Shown: positions 43,839-50,959 of the stretch, one piece after another | Position numbering within the stretch: the first letter of the stretch is position 1 | Layout of the letters: the number at the start of each line of letters is the position of its first letter | Source: Mycobacterium sp. DL99 | GTDB taxonomy: Bacteria; Actinomycetota; Actinomycetes; Mycobacteriales; Mycobacteriaceae | Direction: 5' to 3' | Assembly (NCBI RefSeq): GCF_004762045.1 | Contig: NZ_SJOM01000007.1 | Span: 5,614,323 to 5,667,464 of the forward strand | DNA: 53,142 bases | Made by a program: the position numbers and the translations under genes | Notes under the pieces: generated by a model | Database searches by the model: none | The model's input: only the letters and a program-made list of their open reading frames with translations | What the model was told of the DNA's origin: nothing

Positions 43839-45094
43839 ACACAGTAGAAACCGAAACCCAATATGCGATACGGGCGAAGCGCGTTCTCGATCCGGAGCGG
43901 GACACGTATCTGGAGGATGCCGTTGTCGTCTTGAGCGGCGGCAAGATCGAGTCGGTAGTCGACACTCCCCCGCCCGGTGCCGTGGTCGTCGATCTCGGCG
44001 ATCGCACGCTGCTTCCCGGTCTCATCGACTGCCACACACATATGCTGCTGCGGCCGGAGGACCAGGTATGGCCTCCTGCAATCCTTTTCAAGACCCAGGT
44101 GTACCGCATGATCGAAGGAGTGGCGGCCGCGGCGCGCGCGCTGGAGATCGGCATCACCAGCCAGCGCGACACCGACAACGAGCAGGTCTGGCACGGGGAT
44201 ACGGCTCTACGCGACGCGATCGCCGCCGGCACGGTTCCCGGCCCGCGGATGTGGGTTGCCACCGACGCGATCTCCATCACCGGCGGCGACATGAGGATCG
44301 ACGACAAGGTCAATCCGGAGCTCAATCTGCCCGATGTCGCGGCGATGGCCGACTCACGGGACGCCTACATCGGCGAGGTTCGCCGCCAGATCAAGATCGG
44401 CGCCGACTGGATCAAGATCTACTGCACGAGCACTCGCAAAGATGTCGAGCCAGAGACGATGGAGCCGCTGCATCAGTTCGACATCGAGGATGTTCGGGCA
44501 ATCGTCAAGGAGGCGAAGCGATTCCGTCGCGACGTCGCCGCGCACGCCTATGGCGGACACGGTGCGCAGGCCGCCATTCACGGCGGCGTGCGCACACTCG
44601 AGCACGGTCCACTGCTGCTTGAGGAAGACCTGCAGGCGATGCTCCAGATCGGCACCTACTGGGTACCGACGATGCAGACGTATTACAAGCGCCAGAACAC
44701 CGATTTCGAGAAGCGCTTCGTCAAGCGACACGAAGGTGCGTTCAAACGAGGCCTCGAACTCGGTGTGAAGATCGCGTTCGGCACCGACATCGGGTCGTTC
44801 CCGCACGGGGAACAACTCGACGAGTTCGACTTGATGGTCGAATACGGCATGACGCCATTGCAGGCGATTCAGTCTGCCACCACCGTGGCGGCCGAGGTCC
44901 TGCGTCAGGACGGCAAGATCGGCTGCCTGCGGGCCGGCGCATATGCGGACCTGGTCGCCGTCGACGGGGATCCACTGCAGAACATCGCCGATCTGAAAGC
45001 GACGTGCTTCGTGATGAAGGAGGGGAAGGTCCACCGGGACGACGATCGGGTCACGACCGACGTCAAAGACCTCGCCTGGGTTCCGTCGCGCTAG
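43835..45094 (+). CDS. Amidohydrolase (Pro-Xaa dipeptidase-like), transporter-linked
   Basis: The 419-residue enzyme of the amidohydrolase superfamily has His67/His69 in IDCHTHM, carboxylated-Lys candidate Lys194 in DWIKIYCTS, His237 in AAHAYGG, His257 in TLEHGPLL and Asp318 in FGTDIGSF. The set is complete for a binuclear Zn or Mn centre of the prolidase/imidazolonepropionase-like branch. No signal peptide, so cytosolic. It is the last gene of the importer operon (4-base overlap with the ATPase), which makes it the prime candidate for first cleavage of the imported compound. It differs from the second amidohydrolase at 31676 but shares its fold and metal pattern. Confidence 0.88.
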   Translation: MNTVETETQYAIRAKRVLDPERDTYLEDAVVVLSGGKIESVVDTPPPGAVVVDLGDRTLLPGLIDCHTHMLLRPEDQVWPPAILFKTQVYRMIEGVAAAARALEIGITSQRDTDNEQVWHGDTALRDAIAAGTVPGPRMWVATDAISITGGDMRIDDKVNPELNLPDVAAMADSRDAYIGEVRRQIKIGADWIKIYCTSTRKDVEPETMEPLHQFDIEDVRAIVKEAKRFRRDVAAHAYGGHGAQAAIHGGVRTLEHGPLLLEEDLQAMLQIGTYWVPTMQTYYKRQNTDFEKRFVKRHEGAFKRGLELGVKIAFGTDIGSFPHGEQLDEFDLMVEYGMTPLQAIQSATTVAAEVLRQDGKIGCLRAGAYADLVAVDGDPLQNIADLKATCFVMKEGKVHRDDDRVTTDVKDLAWVPSR

Positions 45095-45101
45095 CGGCAA
45101 A

Positions 45102-45142
45102 GCGGCCGGCACTGGCACGAATTGCGTGCCGGTGCCGGCCGC
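45102..45142 (+). terminator. Strong hairpin ending the ABC-transporter operon
   Basis: GCGGCCGGCACTGGCACG (45102-45119) pairs with 45125-45142 at 17 of 18 positions around a 5-base loop. It starts 7 bases past the amidohydrolase stop and separates it from the convergent PH-domain gene ending at 45144. No U-tract. Confidence 0.75.
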
Positions 45143-45143
45143 A

Positions 45144-46595
45144 TCAACTCTCAACCCAACCGTTGTCGGCCACCCAGGGCGTAGCGGCCACCGCCACCGA
45201 CCATGCCTGTTCGGCCGGCACATCGAGCACCTGGTAGTGCTTCTCCCCCGCCGCCGTCGCGGCGATCAGGGTGGCCACCCCGGCGCGACGCTGAAAGAAC
45301 GTCTGCCGCACCGTCCATCCGATGATCCCGGCGGTGTCCAGGTGATCGCGGCGGCGTTCCAGACTTCCGGCGCGAGCCACCAACCAGCCGTCGCGCACCA
45401 GGTGGCCCAGGGACCGCGACCGGTCCGCGGCCACCAGCCCCGAACACCCGACCAACAACACCCACAGCACCCAGGCCCACGCCGGCACCCCGACCACGAG
45501 CATCCCCAACCCGACCACCGCGGGCAGCACGAGGGCACGAGTCCAGCGCCGGCGCATCGCCGCCGGTCCGTGGGTGACCAGCGGTGCTTCCACTACGCCG
45601 GGGTTGTGGACCAACTCGGCCAGCACTGATCTGGCGGTGGCCGCAGGGCACGGTGGCAGCAGGAGCGAGGCCTCCCCTTCGCCGCCGACGCCGGTCATCA
45701 CCGCATCGAGGCGGGCACCACCGAAGGCACGGACCAGCAGTGGCTCACGTAGTGTGCCGCCGCGCATCCGGCGCATGTCGTAGGTGTGTTCCCGCAGCCG
45801 CAGCAGGCCGTGCTGCAGGTGCAGTACGTCGGAATCTCTGCGCAGCACCAGATTCCCGTAGGTGAGCAAGGACCGCAACACCGAGAGCACCACCGAGGCC
45901 ACCAGTACGACCACGACGCCAACCACCACGCTGATCAGGACGCCCAGGCGTTCTGCGACCGCGATACCGGACTGGGCTATCGCCGAGTTTCGCAGTGCCA
46001 CACCCACTCCGGCTTGATAGATCACCCCCGTCGCGGCGGCGATCATCGCCAGGCCGGTCAGGCTCAGCGGGCTGTAGCGCAGCCAGGACGGCTGCCACCG
46101 GGCCAGCTCCCGGCCCGCCGGAGCATCGGCGACCGGGACGGCATCGGCCAGCAGGATCGCGCGCAGCCTCGGCACCTGCTGCGCCTCGACCGCGTCCAAG
46201 GCGAACTGGGTGTCGCCCTTGGCTTCCTGGCCGGTGCTGATCCGCAGCACGGTCAGCCCGAGCAGCCGGTGCAGTAGCCGGGCATCGGTGGACACCGACC
46301 GGATCCGGTTGCGCGGCACCGACAGCACCTTGCGCTGCAACAGCCCGGTGCGCAGTTGCACCTCGTCCGGTTCGATGCGGTAGCTGGTGGTGAACCACCG
46401 CGCCAGACCGACGGCGATGGTCAGGGCGATGGCCGCGATCGTCCACCCCGAGTTGCCGGTCGCCGAGCCCAGCACCACCGCGCCGATCAGCAGCGGAATC
46501 TGCTGCAGCACTTCATGAACCGGGTGGACCAGGAGCATACGCGGGCTCAGCCGGCGCCATGTCGGCTCGGTGGCCCGCTCGGCGGGCGTGGTCAC
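45144..46595 (-). CDS. YdbT-like PH-domain membrane protein (DUF304/bPH2)
   Basis: The 483-residue protein has about five or six membrane helices (early pair within residues 28-70) separating three bacterial PH-type (DUF304) domains. Each has a beta-rich core with the family pattern TTSYRIEPDEVQLRTGLLQRKVLSVPRNRIRSVSTDARLLHRLLGLTVLRI (about 68-118), YGNLVLRRDSDVLHLQHGLLR (middle) and a third near 400-440. YdbT and YdbS of Bacillus act together in protection against membrane-active compounds. GTG 46595 shares GTGA with the stop of the small partner, so they are coupled. The downstream end faces the importer's hairpin. Confidence 0.82.
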   Translation of the reverse strand: MTTPAERATEPTWRRLSPRMLLVHPVHEVLQQIPLLIGAVVLGSATGNSGWTIAAIALTIAVGLARWFTTSYRIEPDEVQLRTGLLQRKVLSVPRNRIRSVSTDARLLHRLLGLTVLRISTGQEAKGDTQFALDAVEAQQVPRLRAILLADAVPVADAPAGRELARWQPSWLRYSPLSLTGLAMIAAATGVIYQAGVGVALRNSAIAQSGIAVAERLGVLISVVVGVVVVLVASVVLSVLRSLLTYGNLVLRRDSDVLHLQHGLLRLREHTYDMRRMRGGTLREPLLVRAFGGARLDAVMTGVGGEGEASLLLPPCPAATARSVLAELVHNPGVVEAPLVTHGPAAMRRRWTRALVLPAVVGLGMLVVGVPAWAWVLWVLLVGCSGLVAADRSRSLGHLVRDGWLVARAGSLERRRDHLDTAGIIGWTVRQTFFQRRAGVATLIAATAAGEKHYQVLDVPAEQAWSVAVAATPWVADNGWVES

Positions 46596-47122
46596 GTGGC
46601 GTCCTGTTCACCGATCGCCGCGATGTCGGTCAGCTGCGCCACCACCCGCTCGGCGACGTCGTCATCGAGCGCCACGATCCGTACGGCCCCCGCCGAGGAC
46701 GCCGTCGTCACCGTCACGTTGGCCAGGCCGAACAACCGGTCCAGCGGACCCCGGTAGGTGTCCACGGTCTGCACCCGGGAGATCGGCGCGATACGACGCT
46801 CCTGCACCAGCCACCCGGTGCGGGTGTACACCGCCGGCGTCCCGGACCCGACGTTGATGTCCCACCGGTGCACGCGGTAACGCCACATCGGCACCACCGC
46901 GATGAACAGCACCGCGCCCAGGACCGTGACGATCGCGGCCGCGCCGTGCAACCACAGCATCCGAGAGTCGATTGCGAACCAGATCAACTGCGCGAATGCC
47001 AGCACCGCCCACGGGACAGCTGCGCTCAACGCCCACACCAGTGGTGCCTTACGGCTCGGCGGCTGGGCCGGATCGATCAATTTCACCGGGCGAACACCGT
47101 CTTCCAGTCTGTTTCGTTCCAC
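46592..47122 (-). CDS. YdbS-like PH-domain membrane protein
   Basis: The 176-residue protein has two membrane helices (about residues 24-44 and 52-75) and one bPH2 domain containing YRVHRWDINVGSGTPAVYTRTGWLVQERRIAPISRVQTVDTYRGPLDRLFGLANVTVTT. It matches the YdbS partner of YdbT. I place the start at GTG 47122 (VERNRLEDG) because the longer frame (to 47233) overlaps the intergenic region and the start of the divergent SDR. It shares GTGA with ydbT. Role: membrane-associated, likely in a complex with YdbT; the biochemical function is unknown. Confidence 0.78.
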   Translation of the reverse strand: MERNRLEDGVRPVKLIDPAQPPSRKAPLVWALSAAVPWAVLAFAQLIWFAIDSRMLWLHGAAAIVTVLGAVLFIAVVPMWRYRVHRWDINVGSGTPAVYTRTGWLVQERRIAPISRVQTVDTYRGPLDRLFGLANVTVTTASSAGAVRIVALDDDVAERVVAQLTDIAAIGEQDAT

Positions 47123-47235
47123 GTGGACAACGGGATCTGCGGCACGGTTGGACGGCCGGCAGGTTCCGCATGGCTCCCAGACTGCTATGGCGCCGGGGTG
47201 CCGTCCAGCACCCAGATTCCGTATGTTCAACACTC

Positions 47236-48159
47236 ATGAGCGCCAATTCCAAATGGACCGAGGCCGACGTCCCCGATCAGTCCGGCCGGGTCGCGATCGT
47301 CACCGGCTCCAACACCGGTCTGGGCTACGAGACCGCCCGTGTGCTCGCCACCAGAGGCGCGCACGTCGTCATCGCGGTACGCAACCTGGACAAGGGCCGT
47401 CAGGCCGTCGACCAGATCACCGCCGCCGTACCGAAGGCCGACCTCAAACTGCAGCAGCTGGATGTGGGCTCGCTGGATTCGGTCCGGACCGCTGCCGACG
47501 AGCTCAAGGCCGCCTATCCGCGCATCGACCTGCTGATCAACAACGCAGGCGTGATGTACCCGCCGAAGCAGACCACCATCGACGGTTTCGAGCTGCAGTT
47601 CGGCACGAACCACCTCGGCGCGTTCGCTTTGACCGGACTGCTGCTGGATCACCTGCTCCCGGTGGACGGATCGCGCGTCGTCGCGGTCGCCAGCATCGCC
47701 CACGACATCCAGGCCGGCATCCACTTCGACGACCTGCAGTGGGAACGCAGCTACAACCGCGTCGCCGCGTACGGGCAGTCCAAGCTGTCGAACCTGTTGT
47801 TCACCTACGAGCTGCAGCGGCGTCTGGCTGCCAAGAACGAGCCGACGATCGCCGTGGCCGCTCATCCTGGGATCTCGGACACCGAACTCACGCGGCACAT
47901 CCCCGGCGCCGGGCTGCCGGGCGTCAGCAAGATCACCACCCTCCTCGTCAACAGCGCGCTGAAGGGCGCCCTGGCCACCTTGCGCGCCGCAACCGATCCC
48001 GGCGTGCGGGGCGGCCAGTACTACGGACCGGACGGGTTCCGGGAACTCCGCGGCTACCCGAAGCTCGTGACCTCCAGCAAGCAGTCGCATGACGAGGAGT
48101 TGCAGCGCCGGCTGTGGGCGGTGTCCGAAGAGCTCACCGGCGTCAGCTTCCCGGTGTGA
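47236..48159 (+). CDS. Short-chain dehydrogenase/reductase (copy 2, Rv0439c-like)
   Basis: The 307-residue SDR has TGSNTGLG (23-30), NNAG near 102-105, the catalytic Tyr and Lys in AYGQSK, and the shared SHD-x-ELQRRLWAVSEEL C-terminus. It is highly similar to the SDR at 25023 over the whole length. It is the positional equivalent of M. tuberculosis Rv0439c: the following genes are moeA, psd, pssA and the AAA ATPase in the same order. ATG 47236 is chosen from the conserved start SKWTEADVPDQSGR. Its stop TGA shares its A with the moeA start, so the genes are coupled. Substrate unknown. Confidence 0.9.
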   Translation: MSANSKWTEADVPDQSGRVAIVTGSNTGLGYETARVLATRGAHVVIAVRNLDKGRQAVDQITAAVPKADLKLQQLDVGSLDSVRTAADELKAAYPRIDLLINNAGVMYPPKQTTIDGFELQFGTNHLGAFALTGLLLDHLLPVDGSRVVAVASIAHDIQAGIHFDDLQWERSYNRVAAYGQSKLSNLLFTYELQRRLAAKNEPTIAVAAHPGISDTELTRHIPGAGLPGVSKITTLLVNSALKGALATLRAATDPGVRGGQYYGPDGFRELRGYPKLVTSSKQSHDEELQRRLWAVSEELTGVSFPV

Positions 48160-49346
48160 TGATGCGGACCGTCGAAGAACACCAGAAGGTGGTCGCGGGT
48201 CTGATCAAATCCCGCGCACCGCAAGATCTTCCGCTGAACGACGCGCTCGGACTGGTGCTGGCCACCGATGTCGTCGCCCCGCTCTCCCTGCCCGGCTTCG
48301 ACAACTCCGCGATGGACGGCTACGCCGTCGTCGCCGATGACGTCGCGGGCGCCACCGAGGACACCCCGGTGCGGTTGCCGGTCGCCGAGGACATCCCGGC
48401 CGGGCGCACGGACCCGTTGACGCTGCAGCCGGGAACCGCGCACCGCATCATGACCGGGGCTCCGCTGCCGTCCGGTGCCACCGCAGTGGTCCCGGTCGAG
48501 GCCACCGACGGGGCGACGGACACGGTGACGATCCGCGCGGCCGCCCGTGGCCAGCACATCCGCCGTGCCGGTGAGGACGTCACCGCGGGGACGGCGGTGC
48601 TGCGCGCCGGTCAGGTGATCACCCCGGCCGCTCTCGGACTGGCCGCGGCGCTGGGACTGGCCACATTGCCCGTGCTGCCGCCGCAACGTGTCATGGTGAT
48701 GTCCACCGGCACCGAGCTCGTGGCTCCGGGCACCGAACTGCAACCGGGCCAGATCTACGAGTCGAATGCGGTGATGCTGGCCGCGGCGGTCCGCGACGCC
48801 GGCGCCCAGGCGACGATCGCCCCGATGTCCGCCGACGACGTCGACGCCTTCCGCGCCGCACTGACCGCGCACGCCGGCGATGCCGATCTGATCATCACCA
48901 CCGGCGGGGTGAGCGCGGGCGCGTACGAGGTGGTCAAGGACTCACTGTCGGATCAGGTGAAGTTCGTGAAGGTGGCGATGCAGCCCGGCATGCCGCAGGG
49001 CGCGGGCACCGTCGACGGAGTGCCGATCATCACGCTGCCCGGCAACCCGGTCAGCGCGCTGGTTTCTTTCGAGGTGTTCGTCCGTTCACCGTTACGTGCC
49101 GCGATGGGCCTCGCCGAACCCGACCGGCCGCGACGCACCGCGCAGCTGACCGAAGATCTGACGTCGCCGCGCGGAAAACGGCAGTTCCGGCGGGGTGTGC
49201 TGACCGGAGATTCGGTGAGCAGCTACGGTCCGCCGGCCTCGCATCATCTGCGTTGGCTCGCCTCGGCGAACTGTCTGTTGGAGATCGGCGAGGACATCAC
49301 CGAACTCACGGCCGGGTCGACGGTTCCCGTCTGGGACCTGAGCTAG
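48159..49346 (+). CDS. moeA: Molybdopterin molybdotransferase MoeA
   Basis: The roughly 395-residue enzyme inserts molybdenum into adenylated molybdopterin in the molybdenum-cofactor pathway. Visible are the N-terminal FDNSAMDGYAVVADD, the MoCF-domain motifs MVMSTGTELVAPG and ITTGGVSAGAYEVVKD, and LPGNPVSALVSFEVFVR. The starting pair ATG ATG (48159, 48162) is preceded by GTG TGA: the stop of the SDR overlaps the first ATG by one base. It corresponds to M. tuberculosis moeA2 (Rv0438c) by synteny; which moeA paralogue it is rests on context only. Confidence 0.92.
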   Translation: MMRTVEEHQKVVAGLIKSRAPQDLPLNDALGLVLATDVVAPLSLPGFDNSAMDGYAVVADDVAGATEDTPVRLPVAEDIPAGRTDPLTLQPGTAHRIMTGAPLPSGATAVVPVEATDGATDTVTIRAAARGQHIRRAGEDVTAGTAVLRAGQVITPAALGLAAALGLATLPVLPPQRVMVMSTGTELVAPGTELQPGQIYESNAVMLAAAVRDAGAQATIAPMSADDVDAFRAALTAHAGDADLIITTGGVSAGAYEVVKDSLSDQVKFVKVAMQPGMPQGAGTVDGVPIITLPGNPVSALVSFEVFVRSPLRAAMGLAEPDRPRRTAQLTEDLTSPRGKRQFRRGVLTGDSVSSYGPPASHHLRWLASANCLLEIGEDITELTAGSTVPVWDLS

Positions 49347-49381
49347 CAATCCCGACGCCGCCCGCACGTAGAATCCTCCCG

Positions 49382-50080
49382 ATGGCCAGACGCCCCGACC
49401 TCCAGTCCGGACCAGAACGCCTTGCGGCGCTGGTGCGATCCAGTGTTCCGCCGATGCATTCGGCGGGCCTACCGTTTGTCGGCGCCAGCCTCGCCGTCGC
49501 GGCCCTGGGCCGCAAGCACCGCTGGGTGCGACGGGCCGGCCTGCTGGCCGCCGGGGCGAACGCGGCGTTCTTCCGCCACCCGCCCCGGGTACCGCCGACC
49601 CGCCCCGGCGTCGTGGTCGCCCCCGCCGACGGGCTGGTGTGCCTGATCGAGGACGCCGTCCCACCGGCCGAGCTGGGCCTGCCCGATACCCCGCGGCCGC
49701 GGATCAGCATCTTCCTGTCGGTCCTCGACGCACATGTGCAACGGGCGCCGATCGGCGGTGACGTGGTGGCCGTGCAGCACCGCCCCGGGCGCTTCCATTC
49801 GGCCGAGCTCGAAGCCGCGAGCGAGGACAACGAACGCAACAGCGTCGTCATCCGCACCCCTGAGGGTGCCGAGGTGATCGCCGTGCAGATCGCCGGGCTC
49901 ATCGCCCGGCGCATCGTGTGCGACGCGCACGTCGGCGACAAGCTCGACATCGGCGAGACCTACGGGTTGATCCGGTTCGGCTCCCGGCTGGACACCTACC
50001 TGCCTGCTGGTTCGAAACTGCTCGTCACCCGGGGCCAGCGGACGCTGGCCGGAGAAACCGTCCTGGCGGAGTTGCCATGA
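49382..50080 (+). CDS. psd: Phosphatidylserine decarboxylase
   Basis: The 232-residue proenzyme is of the short (archaeal/actinobacterial) type. It has a hydrophobic N-terminal stretch (about 20-45), HPPRVPPTRPGVVVAPADG, FLSVLDAHVQRAP, and the cleavage and pyruvoyl site in RFGSRLDTYLP (Gly-Ser near residue 203). It decarboxylates phosphatidylserine to phosphatidylethanolamine at the membrane; Ser becomes the pyruvoyl cofactor of the small subunit. ATG 49382 begins MARRPDLQSGPERL. It is coupled with pssA by ATGA (50077-50080). It is syntenic to Rv0437c. Confidence 0.95.
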   Translation: MARRPDLQSGPERLAALVRSSVPPMHSAGLPFVGASLAVAALGRKHRWVRRAGLLAAGANAAFFRHPPRVPPTRPGVVVAPADGLVCLIEDAVPPAELGLPDTPRPRISIFLSVLDAHVQRAPIGGDVVAVQHRPGRFHSAELEAASEDNERNSVVIRTPEGAEVIAVQIAGLIARRIVCDAHVGDKLDIGETYGLIRFGSRLDTYLPAGSKLLVTRGQRTLAGETVLAELP

Positions 50081-50958
50081 TCAAACCCCGCATGCGACCC
50101 CCGTCGTTGATCAAGGGACGCATGAAACCGCCGCCGTTCAGCGTGCGGATGCTGCCCAGTGCCATGACGGTGGCCGCCATCTGCCTGGGCTTGTCGGCGA
50201 TCAAGATGGCCCTCGACAACCGGCCCACCGAGTCGATGGCGTTCCTGGCGGTCGCAGCGATCCTCGACGCGCTCGACGGCCGGGTCGCGCGGATGCTCAA
50301 TGCCACCTCCAAGATGGGCGAGGAGATCGACTCCCTGGCCGACGCGGTGAATTTCGGTGTCGCCCCGGCCCTCATCGTCTACGGCACCCTGCTGTCGCAC
50401 TCGCGGGTCGGGTGGATCGTGGTGCTGCTCTACGCGGTGTGCATCGTGTTGCGGCTGGCCCGGTTCAACGCATTGCTCGACGTGGATCAGCCTGCGTACG
50501 AGAAGGAGTACTTCGTCGGGATGCCCGCCCCGGCGGGTGCGCTCGGCGCGATCGGACCGCTGGCGGCCAAGATGCAGTTCGGCGACGGTTGGTGGACCAG
50601 CGAGTGGGCCGTGTCGATCTGGATGATCGGCGTCTCGCTGCTGGTGGTCAGCCGGATCCCGATGCGCAAGATCCACACGTTCGCGGTGCCGCCGAACATG
50701 GTGGCGCCCTTGCTCGCCCTGGTCGCGATCGGCGTGGCGGCGTCCGTCTTCTACGGCTACATCGTGATCATGGTGATCATCGTGGCCTACGTGATCCACA
50801 TCCCGTTCGCGGTACGCACCAAGAAGTGGGTGGCCAGCCACCCCGAATCATGGGACGACAAACCGCAACAGCGCCGTGCGACGCGGCGCGCGATTCGCCG
50901 GGCACAGCCGCACCGCCGGTCGATGGCCCGCCTGGGACTGCGGAAGCCGGGCCGCTGA
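50077..50958 (+). CDS. pssA: CDP-diacylglycerol-serine O-phosphatidyltransferase
   Basis: The 293-residue membrane enzyme has the CDP-alcohol phosphotransferase signature D-G-x2-A-R-x8-G-x3-D-x3-D as DGRVAR, then GEEIDSLAD (about residues 67-88), and about eight membrane helices. It makes phosphatidylserine from CDP-diacylglycerol and serine, the substrate of Psd encoded just upstream. The C-terminus is Arg-rich (RRATRRAIRRAQPHRRS), presumably binding the membrane face. The start is ATG 50077, overlapping the psd stop. It is syntenic to Rv0436c. Confidence 0.95.
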   Translation: MIKPRMRPPSLIKGRMKPPPFSVRMLPSAMTVAAICLGLSAIKMALDNRPTESMAFLAVAAILDALDGRVARMLNATSKMGEEIDSLADAVNFGVAPALIVYGTLLSHSRVGWIVVLLYAVCIVLRLARFNALLDVDQPAYEKEYFVGMPAPAGALGAIGPLAAKMQFGDGWWTSEWAVSIWMIGVSLLVVSRIPMRKIHTFAVPPNMVAPLLALVAIGVAASVFYGYIVIMVIIVAYVIHIPFAVRTKKWVASHPESWDDKPQQRRATRRAIRRAQPHRRSMARLGLRKPGR

Positions 50959-50959
50959 C

